A stretch of DNA of 64,000 bases from Pseudomonas thermotolerans DSM 14292 (GTDB taxonomy: Bacteria; Pseudomonadota; Gammaproteobacteria; Pseudomonadales; Pseudomonadaceae): assembly GCF_000364625.1 (NCBI RefSeq), contig NZ_KB822605.1:1-64000 (forward strand), in the 5' to 3' direction. Positions within the stretch are counted from its first letter, which is position 1. Each line of letters starts with the position of its first letter. The notes under the pieces were generated by a model, which worked only from the letters and a program-made list of their open reading frames with translations, did not search any database and was not told the origin of the DNA. This document shows, in pieces, positions 54,638-64,000 of the stretch. A program made the translations under genes and the position numbers.

Positions 54638-56360
54638 GATCCAGGGTCTCTCCTTCCAGTACGCGCAGCTGGCCGTCGCGCAGCTGCAGATGCAGATCGG
54701 TTTCCGCCAAGGTCGAGGCGCGGTGGCTGATCAGGATCCGGGTACGCCCGGCGAACAGTTGGTCGATGGCGGCGATCACCTCGCGCTCGGTGGCCTCGTC
54801 CACTGCCGAGGTGGCCTCGTCGAGGACCAGGATCGCCGGGTCCTGCAGCAGCGCTCGGGCGATGGCGATGCGCTGCTTCTGCCCACCGGACAGCTGCTGG
54901 CCGCGCTCGCCGAGCAGGCTGTCCAGGCCGTTCGGCAGCGCCGCCACCAGGGCGTCGAGACGGGCCAGGCGCACCACCGCCTCCAGCTGCTCGCGGTTGG
55001 CGCCGGGCGCGCCATAGGCCAGGTTGTCAGCCAGGCTGCCGCGGAACAGCACGATCTCCTGGCTGACCACCGCGATGCGTCGGCGCAGGGCGGCCAGGTC
55101 CAGCTCGCGCAGGTCCGTGCCATCAAGCAGGATGCGCCCCCGCTCGGGGTCGTAGAAGCGCTGCAGCAGGTCGATCAGGGTCGACTTGCCCACCCCGGAG
55201 GCGCCGCTGATAGCCACCTTGCAGCCGCCCGGGATACGCAGGTCGACGCCCCGGAGGATCGCCTCGGCACGCCCTTCGTGGGCGAACCAGACGCCCTCGA
55301 GACACAGCTCGCCCGGCCCCTCCGGGAAAGGTCTGGGGGTTGCCGGGGATTCCACCCGGGCCGGCTCGTCGCGCAGTTCGGCAACTCGACCGAGGCTCAC
55401 GGTCATCCTCTGCAGCGCCACATAGAGGCCGAGCAGACTCTGCACCGGGCCCACCGCCATGCCCAGATAGGTGGAGAAGGCAATCAGCGCGCCCAGCTGC
55501 CAGCTCCCCTGCACCACCCAGTAACCGCCGACGATGAAGGCGCAGGCCCGTGACAGCGAGGTCAGGGTGCCCGGCACCGCCTGGGTGAGGAACTCGGTGA
55601 CCTGCAGCTTGAGCAGTTGGCGCATGTAGCCCTGGCCGAGGCCCTCCAGGCGTTGCGCCTCGCGCTGCTGCTGGCCGAGCGACTGGATGAACTTCATCGC
55701 CGGCAGGGTTTCCACCAGGAAGGACGACACGTCCGCCGAGCGTTCGCGCAGGGCGCGGGTCTCACGCTCCACCTTGCGGCGCATCCAGCGCAACCAGAGC
55801 ACCTCGATGGGCACCAGCACGGCGAGCAGCAGCGACAGCTGCCAGGACAGGCTGAGCATCAGCGCCACCGCTCCGACCAGGCCGATCACGCTGGACAGCC
55901 CGGCGAACAGAGAGTCCACCGCGAAGCGCTGGATCTCCGCCACGTCGCCGTCCAGTCGGGACAGCAGGTCGCCGCCCCGGCGCCTGGCGTAGAAGCCCGG
56001 CGAGAGGCGCTGCAGGTGACGGTACAGGGCATCGCGCAGGGCGAACAGGATGCGCCCGGACAGGCGGGTGTGCAGGTAGCGATTCAACCCGCTGAGCAGG
56101 GTGCCGAGGATGCCCACCAGGATCATCGCCACGGCGATCTTCACCAGCGCGGGGAAGTCGCCGGCCAAGAGGCCGTCGTCGATCAGCATCTTGGTCAGCC
56201 AGGGCTGGGCGAGGACCAGCAGAGAGGCGCACAGGGACAGACCGAGCAGGCCGAGGATGGCGCCGCGCTGCGGGCGCACGAAGCCGTACAGCCAGTGCAG
56301 GGCGCGACGCAGGCGGTCCGGGTCGGAGGACTCGACCAGGCGCAGAAGCAGGCCGATCAT
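54627..56360 (-). CDS. qhpF: ABC transporter exporting QhpC
   Basis: A 577-residue half-transporter with a six-helix ABC transmembrane domain (about 20-310) and a C-terminal ATPase. Walker A is ISGASGVGKSTLIDLL, the Q-loop AVVSQEIVLFRGSL, the signature QLSGGQKQRIAIARALL, Walker B ILVLDEATSAVDE and the H-loop ISHRAST. Relatives carry the cross-linked QhpC into the periplasm. It is probably a homodimer. It starts 27 bp after the regulator stop, so it is in the same transcript. Confidence 0.94.
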   Translation of the reverse strand: MIGLLLRLVESSDPDRLRRALHWLYGFVRPQRGAILGLLGLSLCASLLVLAQPWLTKMLIDDGLLAGDFPALVKIAVAMILVGILGTLLSGLNRYLHTRLSGRILFALRDALYRHLQRLSPGFYARRRGGDLLSRLDGDVAEIQRFAVDSLFAGLSSVIGLVGAVALMLSLSWQLSLLLAVLVPIEVLWLRWMRRKVERETRALRERSADVSSFLVETLPAMKFIQSLGQQQREAQRLEGLGQGYMRQLLKLQVTEFLTQAVPGTLTSLSRACAFIVGGYWVVQGSWQLGALIAFSTYLGMAVGPVQSLLGLYVALQRMTVSLGRVAELRDEPARVESPATPRPFPEGPGELCLEGVWFAHEGRAEAILRGVDLRIPGGCKVAISGASGVGKSTLIDLLQRFYDPERGRILLDGTDLRELDLAALRRRIAVVSQEIVLFRGSLADNLAYGAPGANREQLEAVVRLARLDALVAALPNGLDSLLGERGQQLSGGQKQRIAIARALLQDPAILVLDEATSAVDEATEREVIAAIDQLFAGRTRILISHRASTLAETDLHLQLRDGQLRVLEGETLDHDA

Positions 56361-56387
56361 GCTCGGCCACCAGTGTGTCCGGCCATC

Positions 56388-58292
<1,905 letters not shown>

Positions 58293-58401
58293 GCATCGCT
58301 CCCGGCGACCCGCGATCCAGAGCGGCCGGCATGGCCGCCTGGGGTACGCGGAAGGAAGAGTGACAGCCTGCATGTCTACACCCCTTGCCGCCGCCCGTAA
58401 A

Positions 58402-58421
58402 GGCAAGAATCGGCAAGAGTC
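58402..58421. repeat. Tandem 10-bp direct repeat between qhpR and liuR
   Basis: GGCAAGAATC and GGCAAGAGTC lie head to tail, one helical turn apart, 110 bp upstream of the qhpR start. They could be a binding site for control of qhpR. Confidence 0.35.
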
Positions 58422-58465
58422 CAGGCCGGCGGCCATCGGCGCTCCGAACGCGACGATGGAGATTG

Positions 58466-58503
58466 TTGACAGGGAGATTGGCACAGGTTTACGTTAACGT
58501 AAA
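58466..58503 (+). promoter_or_regulatory. liuR promoter with LiuR operator
   Basis: A perfect -35 TTGACA (58466-58471) precedes the palindrome TTTACGTTAACGTAAA (58488-58503). A -10 (TACGTT at 58490-58495 at 18 bp, or an overlapping hexamer) falls inside the palindrome, so bound LiuR would cover the -10. A GTAAAC half-copy follows directly. Confidence 0.8.
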
Positions 58504-58526
58504 GGTAAACGAAACGGGATCTGCCC

Positions 58527-58916
58527 ATGCCCTCCATCACCTACAGCATTTCCGACCTTGCTCGCGAACTGGATGTCACCACCCGTGCCATCCGCTTCTA
58601 CGAGGAACAGGGCATGCTCAGCCCCGAACGCCGCGGCCAGGAGCGCATCTACCGACCCAAGGACCTGGTGACCCTCAAGCTGATCCTGCGCGGCAAGCGC
58701 CTTGGCTTCTCGCTGGCCGAATGCAAGGAGCTGATCGACCTCTACGACCCGAGCAGCGGCAACCGCAAGCAGTTGGAGACCTTCCTGGAGAAAATCCAGG
58801 CACGCCGCGCCCAGCTCGAGCAGCAACTGCTGGACATCCGCCAGATGCAGCTGGAGCTGGATACCGCCGAGGAGCGCTGCCGTACTGCCCTCGCGGAAAC
58901 CGAAAGCCAGACCTGA
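58527..58916 (+). CDS. liuR: MerR-family regulator of branched-chain catabolism
   Basis: A 129-residue MerR-type protein: winged helix YSISDLARELDVTTRAIRFY (residues 4-24) with EEQGMLSPERRGQERIYRPK as the wing, then a C-terminal coiled coil (about 75-120) for dimerisation. LiuR usually represses the liu operon and is relieved by pathway acyl-CoA intermediates. It sits first in liuRABCD. A perfect palindrome overlies its promoter, and the same palindrome occurs upstream of the acyl-CoA synthetase at 44005. Confidence 0.93.
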   Translation: MPSITYSISDLARELDVTTRAIRFYEEQGMLSPERRGQERIYRPKDLVTLKLILRGKRLGFSLAECKELIDLYDPSSGNRKQLETFLEKIQARRAQLEQQLLDIRQMQLELDTAEERCRTALAETESQT

Positions 58917-58982
58917 CCGGCAGGCCAGTGCCTGCTGCCAGCATCCCCGACTTCGACAAGAACAAGACCCACAGGTGACCCC

Positions 58983-60146
58983 ATGAGCTATCCGAGCCTC
59001 AACTTCGCCCTCGGCGAAACCATCGACATGCTGCGCGAGCAGGTCCGCGCCTTCGTGGCCTCCGAACTGGCGCCGCGCGCCGCCGAGATCGACAGCAGCA
59101 ACCAGTTCCCCATGGACATGTGGCGCAAGTTCGGCGACATGGGCCTGCTCGGCATCACCGTCGAGGAAGAATACGGCGGCGCCAACCTGGGCTACCTGGC
59201 CCACGTGGTAGCCATGGAGGAGATCAGTCGCGGCTCGGCCTCCGTGGCCCTCTCCTACGGCGCCCACTCCAACCTGTGCGTCAACCAGATCCGCCGCAAC
59301 GGCACCGCCGAGCAGAAGGCCAGGTACCTGCCCAAGCTGATCAGCGGCGAACACGTCGGCGCCCTGGCGATGAGCGAGCCGAACGCTGGCTCCGACGTGG
59401 TTTCCATGAAGCTGCGTGCCGAGAAGAAAGGTGACCGCTACGTGCTCAACGGCAGCAAGACCTGGATCACCAACGGCCCGGACGCCAACACCTACGTGAT
59501 TTACGCCAAGACCGAGCCGGAGAAGGGCCCCCACGGCATCACCGCGTTCATCGTCGAACGCGACTGGAAGGGTTTCAGCCGCAGCGAGAAGTTCGACAAG
59601 CTGGGCATGCGCGGCTCCAACACTTGCCAGCTGTTCTTCGACGACGTGGAAGTCCCGGAAGAGAACGTCCTGGGCCAGGTCAACGGCGGCGTGCGGGTAC
59701 TGATGAGCGGCCTGGACTACGAGCGCGTGGTGCTCTCTGGCGGCCCGGTGGGCATCATGCAGGCCTGCATGGACGTGATTGTCCCCTACATCCACGACCG
59801 CAAGCAGTTCGGCCAGAGCATCGGCGAATTCCAGCTGATCCAGGGCAAGGTGGCCGACATGTACACCCAACTGAACGCTAGCCGCGCCTACCTGTACGCT
59901 GTGGCCCAGGCCTGCGACCGTGGCGAGACCACCCGCAAGGACGCCGCCGGGGTGATCCTCTACACCGCCGAGCGTGCCACCCAGATGGCCCTGGACGCCA
60001 TCCAGATTCTCGGCGGCAACGGCTACATCAACGAGTTCCCCACCGGCCGCCTGCTGCGCGACGCCAAGCTCTACGAGATCGGTGCCGGCACCAGCGAGAT
60101 CCGCCGCATGCTGATCGGCCGCGAGCTGTTCAACGAGACCAAGTAG
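58983..60146 (+). CDS. liuA: Isovaleryl-CoA dehydrogenase
   Basis: Oxidises isovaleryl-CoA to 3-methylcrotonyl-CoA in leucine catabolism. The 387-residue ACAD has the flavin loop [60 protein letters not shown] and the C-terminal [34 protein letters not shown] segment. The catalytic Glu of isovaleryl-CoA dehydrogenases lies in the [12 protein letters not shown] helix, as here, rather than in the usual YEGT position (here IGAGTS). That supports the specific assignment. Confidence 0.96.
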   Translation: MSYPSLNFALGETIDMLREQVRAFVASELAPRAAEIDSSNQFPMDMWRKFGDMGLLGITVEEEYGGANLGYLAHVVAMEEISRGSASVALSYGAHSNLCVNQIRRNGTAEQKARYLPKLISGEHVGALAMSEPNAGSDVVSMKLRAEKKGDRYVLNGSKTWITNGPDANTYVIYAKTEPEKGPHGITAFIVERDWKGFSRSEKFDKLGMRGSNTCQLFFDDVEVPEENVLGQVNGGVRVLMSGLDYERVVLSGGPVGIMQACMDVIVPYIHDRKQFGQSIGEFQLIQGKVADMYTQLNASRAYLYAVAQACDRGETTRKDAAGVILYTAERATQMALDAIQILGGNGYINEFPTGRLLRDAKLYEIGAGTSEIRRMLIGRELFNETK

Positions 60147-60166
60147 CCCTTAGCCATGGGGAAAGT

Positions 60167-60193
60167 CCCCTCTCCCCGCGCGGAGGAGAGGGG
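60167..60193. repeat. Intergenic CCCCTCTCC/GGAGAGGGG hairpin between liuA and liuB
   Basis: CCCCTCTCC (60167-60175) and GGAGAGGGG (60185-60193) form a perfect 9-bp stem, and the loop can pair further (CCGCGCGG). The same arm occurs in the muxB-muxC gap. Confidence 0.5.
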
Positions 60194-60223
60194 GGCCAAA
60201 GTCTGCAATCCGGAGTGCGCCAA

Positions 60224-61831
60224 ATGGCCATCCTGCATACCCAGATCAATACCCGTTCGCCGGAGTTCATCGCCAACAGCGCGGCCATGCGCGCCCAGGT
60301 CGAGGACCTGCGCGCCCTACTCGCCCGCGTTCACGAAGGCGGCGGCGCCAAGGCCCAGGAACGCCACGTATCGCGGGGCAAGCTGCTGCCCCGGGAACGC
60401 ATCAACCGCCTGCTCGACCCCGGTTCGCCGTTCCTGGAAATCGGCCAGCTGGCTGCCCATGAGGTGTACGGCGAGGACGTACCCGCCGCCGGGATGATCG
60501 CCGGCATCGGTCGGATCGAAGGCGTCGAGTGCATGATCGTCGCCAACGACGCCACGGTGAAAGGCGGCAGCTACTACCCGCTGACCGTCAAGAAGCACCT
60601 GCGCGCCCAGGCCATCGCCCGGGAGAACCGCCTGCCGTGCATCTACCTGGTGGACTCCGGCGGCGCCAACCTGCCGCGCCAGGACGAAGTGTTCCCGGAC
60701 CGCGAGCACTTCGGACGGATCTTCTTCAACCAGGCCAACATGAGCGCCATGGGCATTCCGCAGATCGCTGTGGTCATGGGCTCCTGCACCGCCGGCGGGG
60801 CCTATGTGCCGGCGATGAGCGACGAAACCATCATGGTCCGCAACCAGGCCACCATCTTCCTCGCCGGCCCGCCCCTGGTGCGCGCCGCCACCGGTGAAGT
60901 GGTCAGCGCCGAGGATCTCGGCGGCGCCGACGTGCACTGCCGGACCAGCGGGGTGGCCGACCACTACGCGGAGAACGACGAGCACGCCCTGGCCCTGGCG
61001 CGCCGCTGCGTGGCCAACCTCAACTGGCGCAAGCTCGGCCAGCTGCAGTGCCGCCAGCCCATCGCCCCGCGCTATGCCGCCGAGGAGCTGTACGGGGTGA
61101 TCCCCAGCGACAGCAAGCAGCCCTTCGACGTGCGCGAGGTGATTGCCCGGCTGGTCGACGACTCGGCCTTCGACGAGTTCAAGGCGCTGTTCGGCCCCAC
61201 CCTGGTGTGCGGCTTCGCCCACCTGCACGGCTATCCCATCGGGATCATCGCCAACAACGGCATCCTCTTCGCCGAATCTGCGCAGAAAGGCGCGCATTTC
61301 ATCGAGCTGGCCTGCCAGCGCGGCATTCCGCTGTTGTTCCTGCAGAACATCACCGGCTTCATGGTCGGCAAGAAATACGAAGAGGGCGGCATCGCCAAGC
61401 ACGGCGCCAAGCTGGTCACCGCGGTGGCCTGTGCCAGGGTGCCGAAGTTCACGGTGATCATCGGCGGCAGCTTCGGCGCCGGCAACTACGGCATGTGTGG
61501 CCGCGCCTACGACCCACGCTTCCTGTGGATGTGGCCCAACGCGCGGATCGCCGTGATGGGCGGTGAACAGGCCGCCGGGGTGCTCGCCCAGGTCAAGCGC
61601 GAGCAGGCCGAGCGCGCCGGCCAGGTGCTATCCGCCGAAGAAGAAGCGAAGATCAAGCAGCCGATCCTCGACCAGTACGAGCGCCAGGGGCATCCCTACT
61701 ACTCCAGCGCCCGGCTGTGGGACGACGGCGTGATCGACCCGGCGCAGACCCGCGAGGTGCTGGCCCTGGCGCTGTCAGCCAGCTTGAACGCGCCCATCGA
61801 GGCAACCCGCTTCGGGGTCTTCCGCATGTAA
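60224..61831 (+). CDS. liuB: Methylcrotonyl-CoA carboxylase, carboxyltransferase (beta) subunit
   Basis: Transfers the carboxyl group from biotin to 3-methylcrotonyl-CoA. The 535-residue length is that of LiuB. Carboxyltransferase motifs are [60 protein letters not shown], the C-terminal [20 protein letters not shown] and [23 protein letters not shown] 60224 ([12 protein letters not shown]) is preferred over the in-frame upstream codon at 60215. It works with LiuD, whose gene follows liuC. Confidence 0.96.
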   Translation: MAILHTQINTRSPEFIANSAAMRAQVEDLRALLARVHEGGGAKAQERHVSRGKLLPRERINRLLDPGSPFLEIGQLAAHEVYGEDVPAAGMIAGIGRIEGVECMIVANDATVKGGSYYPLTVKKHLRAQAIARENRLPCIYLVDSGGANLPRQDEVFPDREHFGRIFFNQANMSAMGIPQIAVVMGSCTAGGAYVPAMSDETIMVRNQATIFLAGPPLVRAATGEVVSAEDLGGADVHCRTSGVADHYAENDEHALALARRCVANLNWRKLGQLQCRQPIAPRYAAEELYGVIPSDSKQPFDVREVIARLVDDSAFDEFKALFGPTLVCGFAHLHGYPIGIIANNGILFAESAQKGAHFIELACQRGIPLLFLQNITGFMVGKKYEEGGIAKHGAKLVTAVACARVPKFTVIIGGSFGAGNYGMCGRAYDPRFLWMWPNARIAVMGGEQAAGVLAQVKREQAERAGQVLSAEEEAKIKQPILDQYERQGHPYYSSARLWDDGVIDPAQTREVLALALSASLNAPIEATRFGVFRM

Positions 61832-61897
61832 GACCGCAGGCCCGGACGGCCGGCACGCGCTGCCTGCCACCCGCCCCTGCCGCTGCAAGGAACATTC

Positions 61898-62689
61898 ATG
61901 AGCGACTTCACCACCATCCAACTCGAGAAAGACCAGCGCGGCGTCGCCACCCTCTGGCTCAACCGCCCGGAGAAGAACAACGCCTTCAACGCCGAGACCA
62001 TCCGCGAGCTGATCGCCGCCCTGGATACGGTCACCGACGACAAGGCGATCCGCCTGCTGGTCCTCCGCGGCCGCGGCAGGCACTTCTGCGCCGGCGGCGA
62101 CCTGGCCTGGATGCAGCAGGCCGCCGAGCTGGACTACAACGGCAACCTGGAGGACGCCCGGCTGCTCGCCGAGTTGCTCCACAACCTCTACCACCTGAAG
62201 GTCCCCACCCTCGCCGTGGTGCAGGGTGCAGCCTTTGCCGGCGGTCTGGGGCTGGTCAGCTGCTGCGACCTGGCGATCGGCGCCGCCGACGCCCAGTTCA
62301 GCCTCTCCGAGGTGCGCATCGGCCTGGTGCCGGCGACCATCGGGCCCTTCGTCGTCAAGGCCATCGGCCAGCGCGCCGCCAGCCGCTACGCGCTGACTGC
62401 CGAGCGCTTCGGCGCCGAGCGTGCGGTACAGCTCGGTCTGCTCTGCGAGGCCTACCCGGTCGAGGAGCTGGACGCCCAGGCCGAGGCCTGGATCACCAAC
62501 CTGCTGCTCAACGGCCCAGCCGCCATGGTGGCCTGCAAGGCGCTGTTCCACGAGATCGGTGGCGGCGAACTGACCCCGGCGCTGCGTCGCTACACAGAAA
62601 GCGCCATCGCCCGCATCCGCATCAGTCCGGAAGGCCAGGAAGGTCTGCGCGCCTTCTTGGAGAAGCGCAAGCCGGCCTGGCAGCAATGA
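61898..62689 (+). CDS. liuC: 3-Methylglutaconyl-CoA hydratase
   Basis: Crotonase-superfamily hydratase of 263 residues acting after the carboxylase in leucine/isovalerate breakdown. The oxyanion-hole segments are LRGRGRHFCAGGDLAWMQQA (first loop, near residue 60) and VQGAAFAGGLGLVSCCDLAI (second, near 110), followed by FSLSEVRIGLVPATIGPFVV with the catalytic Glu region. ATG 61898 follows AAGGAAC. It is in the operon between liuB and liuD. Confidence 0.95.
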   Translation: MSDFTTIQLEKDQRGVATLWLNRPEKNNAFNAETIRELIAALDTVTDDKAIRLLVLRGRGRHFCAGGDLAWMQQAAELDYNGNLEDARLLAELLHNLYHLKVPTLAVVQGAAFAGGLGLVSCCDLAIGAADAQFSLSEVRIGLVPATIGPFVVKAIGQRAASRYALTAERFGAERAVQLGLLCEAYPVEELDAQAEAWITNLLLNGPAAMVACKALFHEIGGGELTPALRRYTESAIARIRISPEGQEGLRAFLEKRKPAWQQ

Positions 62690-62767
62690 GCCTCAGCCTG
62701 CGGCCCAGCTGATGCCGGGCCGCGGAGCAGAACAAGAACAACAGCAAAATTCCTGGAGCCCAGCCCC

Positions 62768-64000
62768 ATGATCACCACCCTCCTCGTCGCCAACCGTGGC
62801 GAAATCGCCTGCCGGGTGATGCGCACCGCCAAGGCCCTGGGTCTGAAGACCGTCGCCGTGCACAGCGCCATCGACCGCGCCGCCCGCCACGTGCGCGAAG
62901 CCGACCTAGCCGTGGACCTCGGCGGCGCCAAGCCGGCGGAAAGCTACCTGCTGGTGGACAAGCTGATCGCCGCCGCCAGGGCCAGCGGCGCCCAGGCCAT
63001 CCATCCCGGCTACGGCTTCCTCTCCGAGAACGCCGGCTTCGCCCGTGCCGTGGAGGACGCCGGGCTGATCTTCCTCGGCCCGCCCGCATCGGCCATCGAG
63101 GCGATGGGCAGCAAGTCCGCGGCCAAGGCGCTGATGGAAGAAGCCGGCGTGCCCCTGGTGCCCGGTTATCACGGCGAGGCCCAGGACCTGGCGACCTTCC
63201 GTGCCGCCGCCGAGCGTATCGGCTACCCGGTACTCCTCAAGGCCGCCGCCGGCGGTGGCGGCAAGGGCATGAAGGTGGTGGAACGCGAGGCCGACCTGGC
63301 CGAAGCCCTGGCCTCCGCCCAGCGCGAAGCCCAGGCGGCGTTCGGCGATGCGCGCATGCTGATCGAGAAGTACCTCCTCAAGCCGCGTCACGTGGAGATC
63401 CAGGTGTTCGCCGACCGCCACGGCAACTGTCTGTACCTCAACGAGCGCGACTGCTCCATCCAGCGGCGCCACCAGAAGGTGGTCGAGGAAGCTCCCGCTC
63501 CCGGCCTGAGCCCGGAACTGCGCCGCGCCATGGGCGAGGCGGCGGTCAAGGCGGCCCAGGCCATCGGCTACGTCGGCGCCGGCACCGTGGAGTTCCTGCT
63601 CGACGAGCGCGGCGACTTCTACTTCATGGAGATGAACACCCGCCTGCAGGTGGAGCACCCGGTCACCGAAGCGATCACCGGCCTCGACCTGGTCGCCTGG
63701 CAGATCCGAGTGGCCCGCGGCGAACCCCTGCCGATCACCCAGGAGCAGGTACCGCTGCACGGCCACGCCATTGAGGTGCGTCTCTACGCGGAGGACCCGG
63801 ACAACGACTTCCTGCCCGCCACCGGCACCCTCGAGCTGTACCGCGAACCGGCCCCCGGCCCGGGCCGCCGGGTGGACAGCGGGGTCAGCGAGGGCGACCT
63901 GGTCTCGCCCTTCTACGACCCCATGCTCGGCAAGCTGATCGCCTGGGGCGAGACCCGCGAGGAGGCCCGCCAGCGCCTGCTGGCCATGCTCGACGAAACC
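62768..64000 (+). CDS. liuD: Methylcrotonyl-CoA carboxylase, biotin-carboxylase (alpha) subunit, 5' part
   Basis: Carboxylates its own biotin with ATP and bicarbonate for transfer by LiuB. The 411 visible codons cover the biotin-carboxylase domain: TLLVANRGEIACRVMRTAKA at the N-terminus, AIHPGYGFLSENAGFARAVE, the ATP-grasp loop KAAAGGGGKGMKVVERE, HVEIQVFADRHGNCLYLNER, DCSIQRRHQKVVEEAPAP, FYFMEMNTRLQVEHPVTEAI and AIEVRLYAEDP. The biotinyl-lysine domain lies beyond the window end. ATG 62768 is the family start. It is the fourth gene of liuABCD; liuE would be expected next. Confidence 0.95.
   Translation, partial: MITTLLVANRGEIACRVMRTAKALGLKTVAVHSAIDRAARHVREADLAVDLGGAKPAESYLLVDKLIAAARASGAQAIHPGYGFLSENAGFARAVEDAGLIFLGPPASAIEAMGSKSAAKALMEEAGVPLVPGYHGEAQDLATFRAAAERIGYPVLLKAAAGGGGKGMKVVEREADLAEALASAQREAQAAFGDARMLIEKYLLKPRHVEIQVFADRHGNCLYLNERDCSIQRRHQKVVEEAPAPGLSPELRRAMGEAAVKAAQAIGYVGAGTVEFLLDERGDFYFMEMNTRLQVEHPVTEAITGLDLVAWQIRVARGEPLPITQEQVPLHGHAIEVRLYAEDPDNDFLPATGTLELYREPAPGPGRRVDSGVSEGDLVSPFYDPMLGKLIAWGETREEARQRLLAMLDET

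Noticed and set aside
58472-58495. Sigma54-like TGGCACA sequence upstream of liuR
   Set aside because: No GC dinucleotide at the -12 position; a TTGACA -35 and LiuR palindrome explain the region better.

Overview
The window comes from a high-GC gammaproteobacterium, almost certainly a Pseudomonas. The core genes keep the order I remember from the P. aeruginosa PA2525-PA2557 region: opmB-muxCBA, tpx, tamBA-like genes, xthA, terC-like, and an acyl-CoA dehydrogenase/LysR/beta-oxidation block. The liu leucine/isovalerate operon and the glycolate (glc) operon are also Pseudomonas-like. No rRNA, tRNA, CRISPR array, transposase or phage gene was seen. The window opens inside glcA and closes inside liuD.

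Left part (1-8072): a glycolate-utilisation locus on the minus strand, glcD-glcE-glcF-glcG-glcB and then, after a strong terminator, glcA. The GntR/FadR-type regulator glcC is divergent on the plus strand. Two 15-bp FadR-type operators, reverse complements of each other and 99 bp apart, lie between glcD and glcC. Region 8073-12193 holds small accessory genes: a short unknown protein, a GFA enzyme read through into a VOC/PhnB protein, two regulators or modifiers and a hydrolase. A gene-free 553-bp stretch here contains a near-canonical XerC/XerD dif site at 9568-9595, so this window probably spans the replication terminus.

Middle part (12280-36194): the MuxABC-OpmB RND efflux operon; the thiol peroxidase tpx; the TamA/TamB outer-membrane assembly pair; a GNAT protein; xthA; a PstS-OmpA fusion protein behind a candidate Pho box; a TerC protein; an acyl-CoA dehydrogenase divergent from a LysR regulator; a RES/Xre-type toxin-antitoxin pair with a clear operator inside its promoter; and a DUF502 membrane protein.

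Right part (36273-64000): a minus-strand beta-oxidation block (acyl-CoA synthetase, AraC regulator, second acyl-CoA synthetase, SDR dehydrogenase, thiolase, short/branched acyl-CoA dehydrogenase). It is followed by a complete quinohemoprotein amine dehydrogenase island (structural qhpA, qhpC, qhpB; maturation qhpD, qhpE, qhpF, qhpG) and then liuRABCD. The amine dehydrogenase would oxidise periplasmic primary amines to aldehydes. The linked aldehyde dehydrogenase oxidises these to acids, and the acyl-CoA synthetases and beta-oxidation enzymes could then consume the acids. A sigma54-dependent activator (here called qhpR) heads the maturation operon. Two divergent -24/-12 promoters in the qhpA/aldehyde dehydrogenase intergenic region, each with a TGTCTC-type repeat about 86 bp upstream, are its likely targets. 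The island also carries a group II truncated haemoglobin and an outer-membrane barrel protein that are not part of the described maturation machinery. A perfect 16-bp palindrome (TTTACGTTAACGTAAA) occurs both in front of liuR and in front of the acyl-CoA synthetase 14.4 kb away. This suggests that LiuR controls both catabolic blocks on either side of the amine island.
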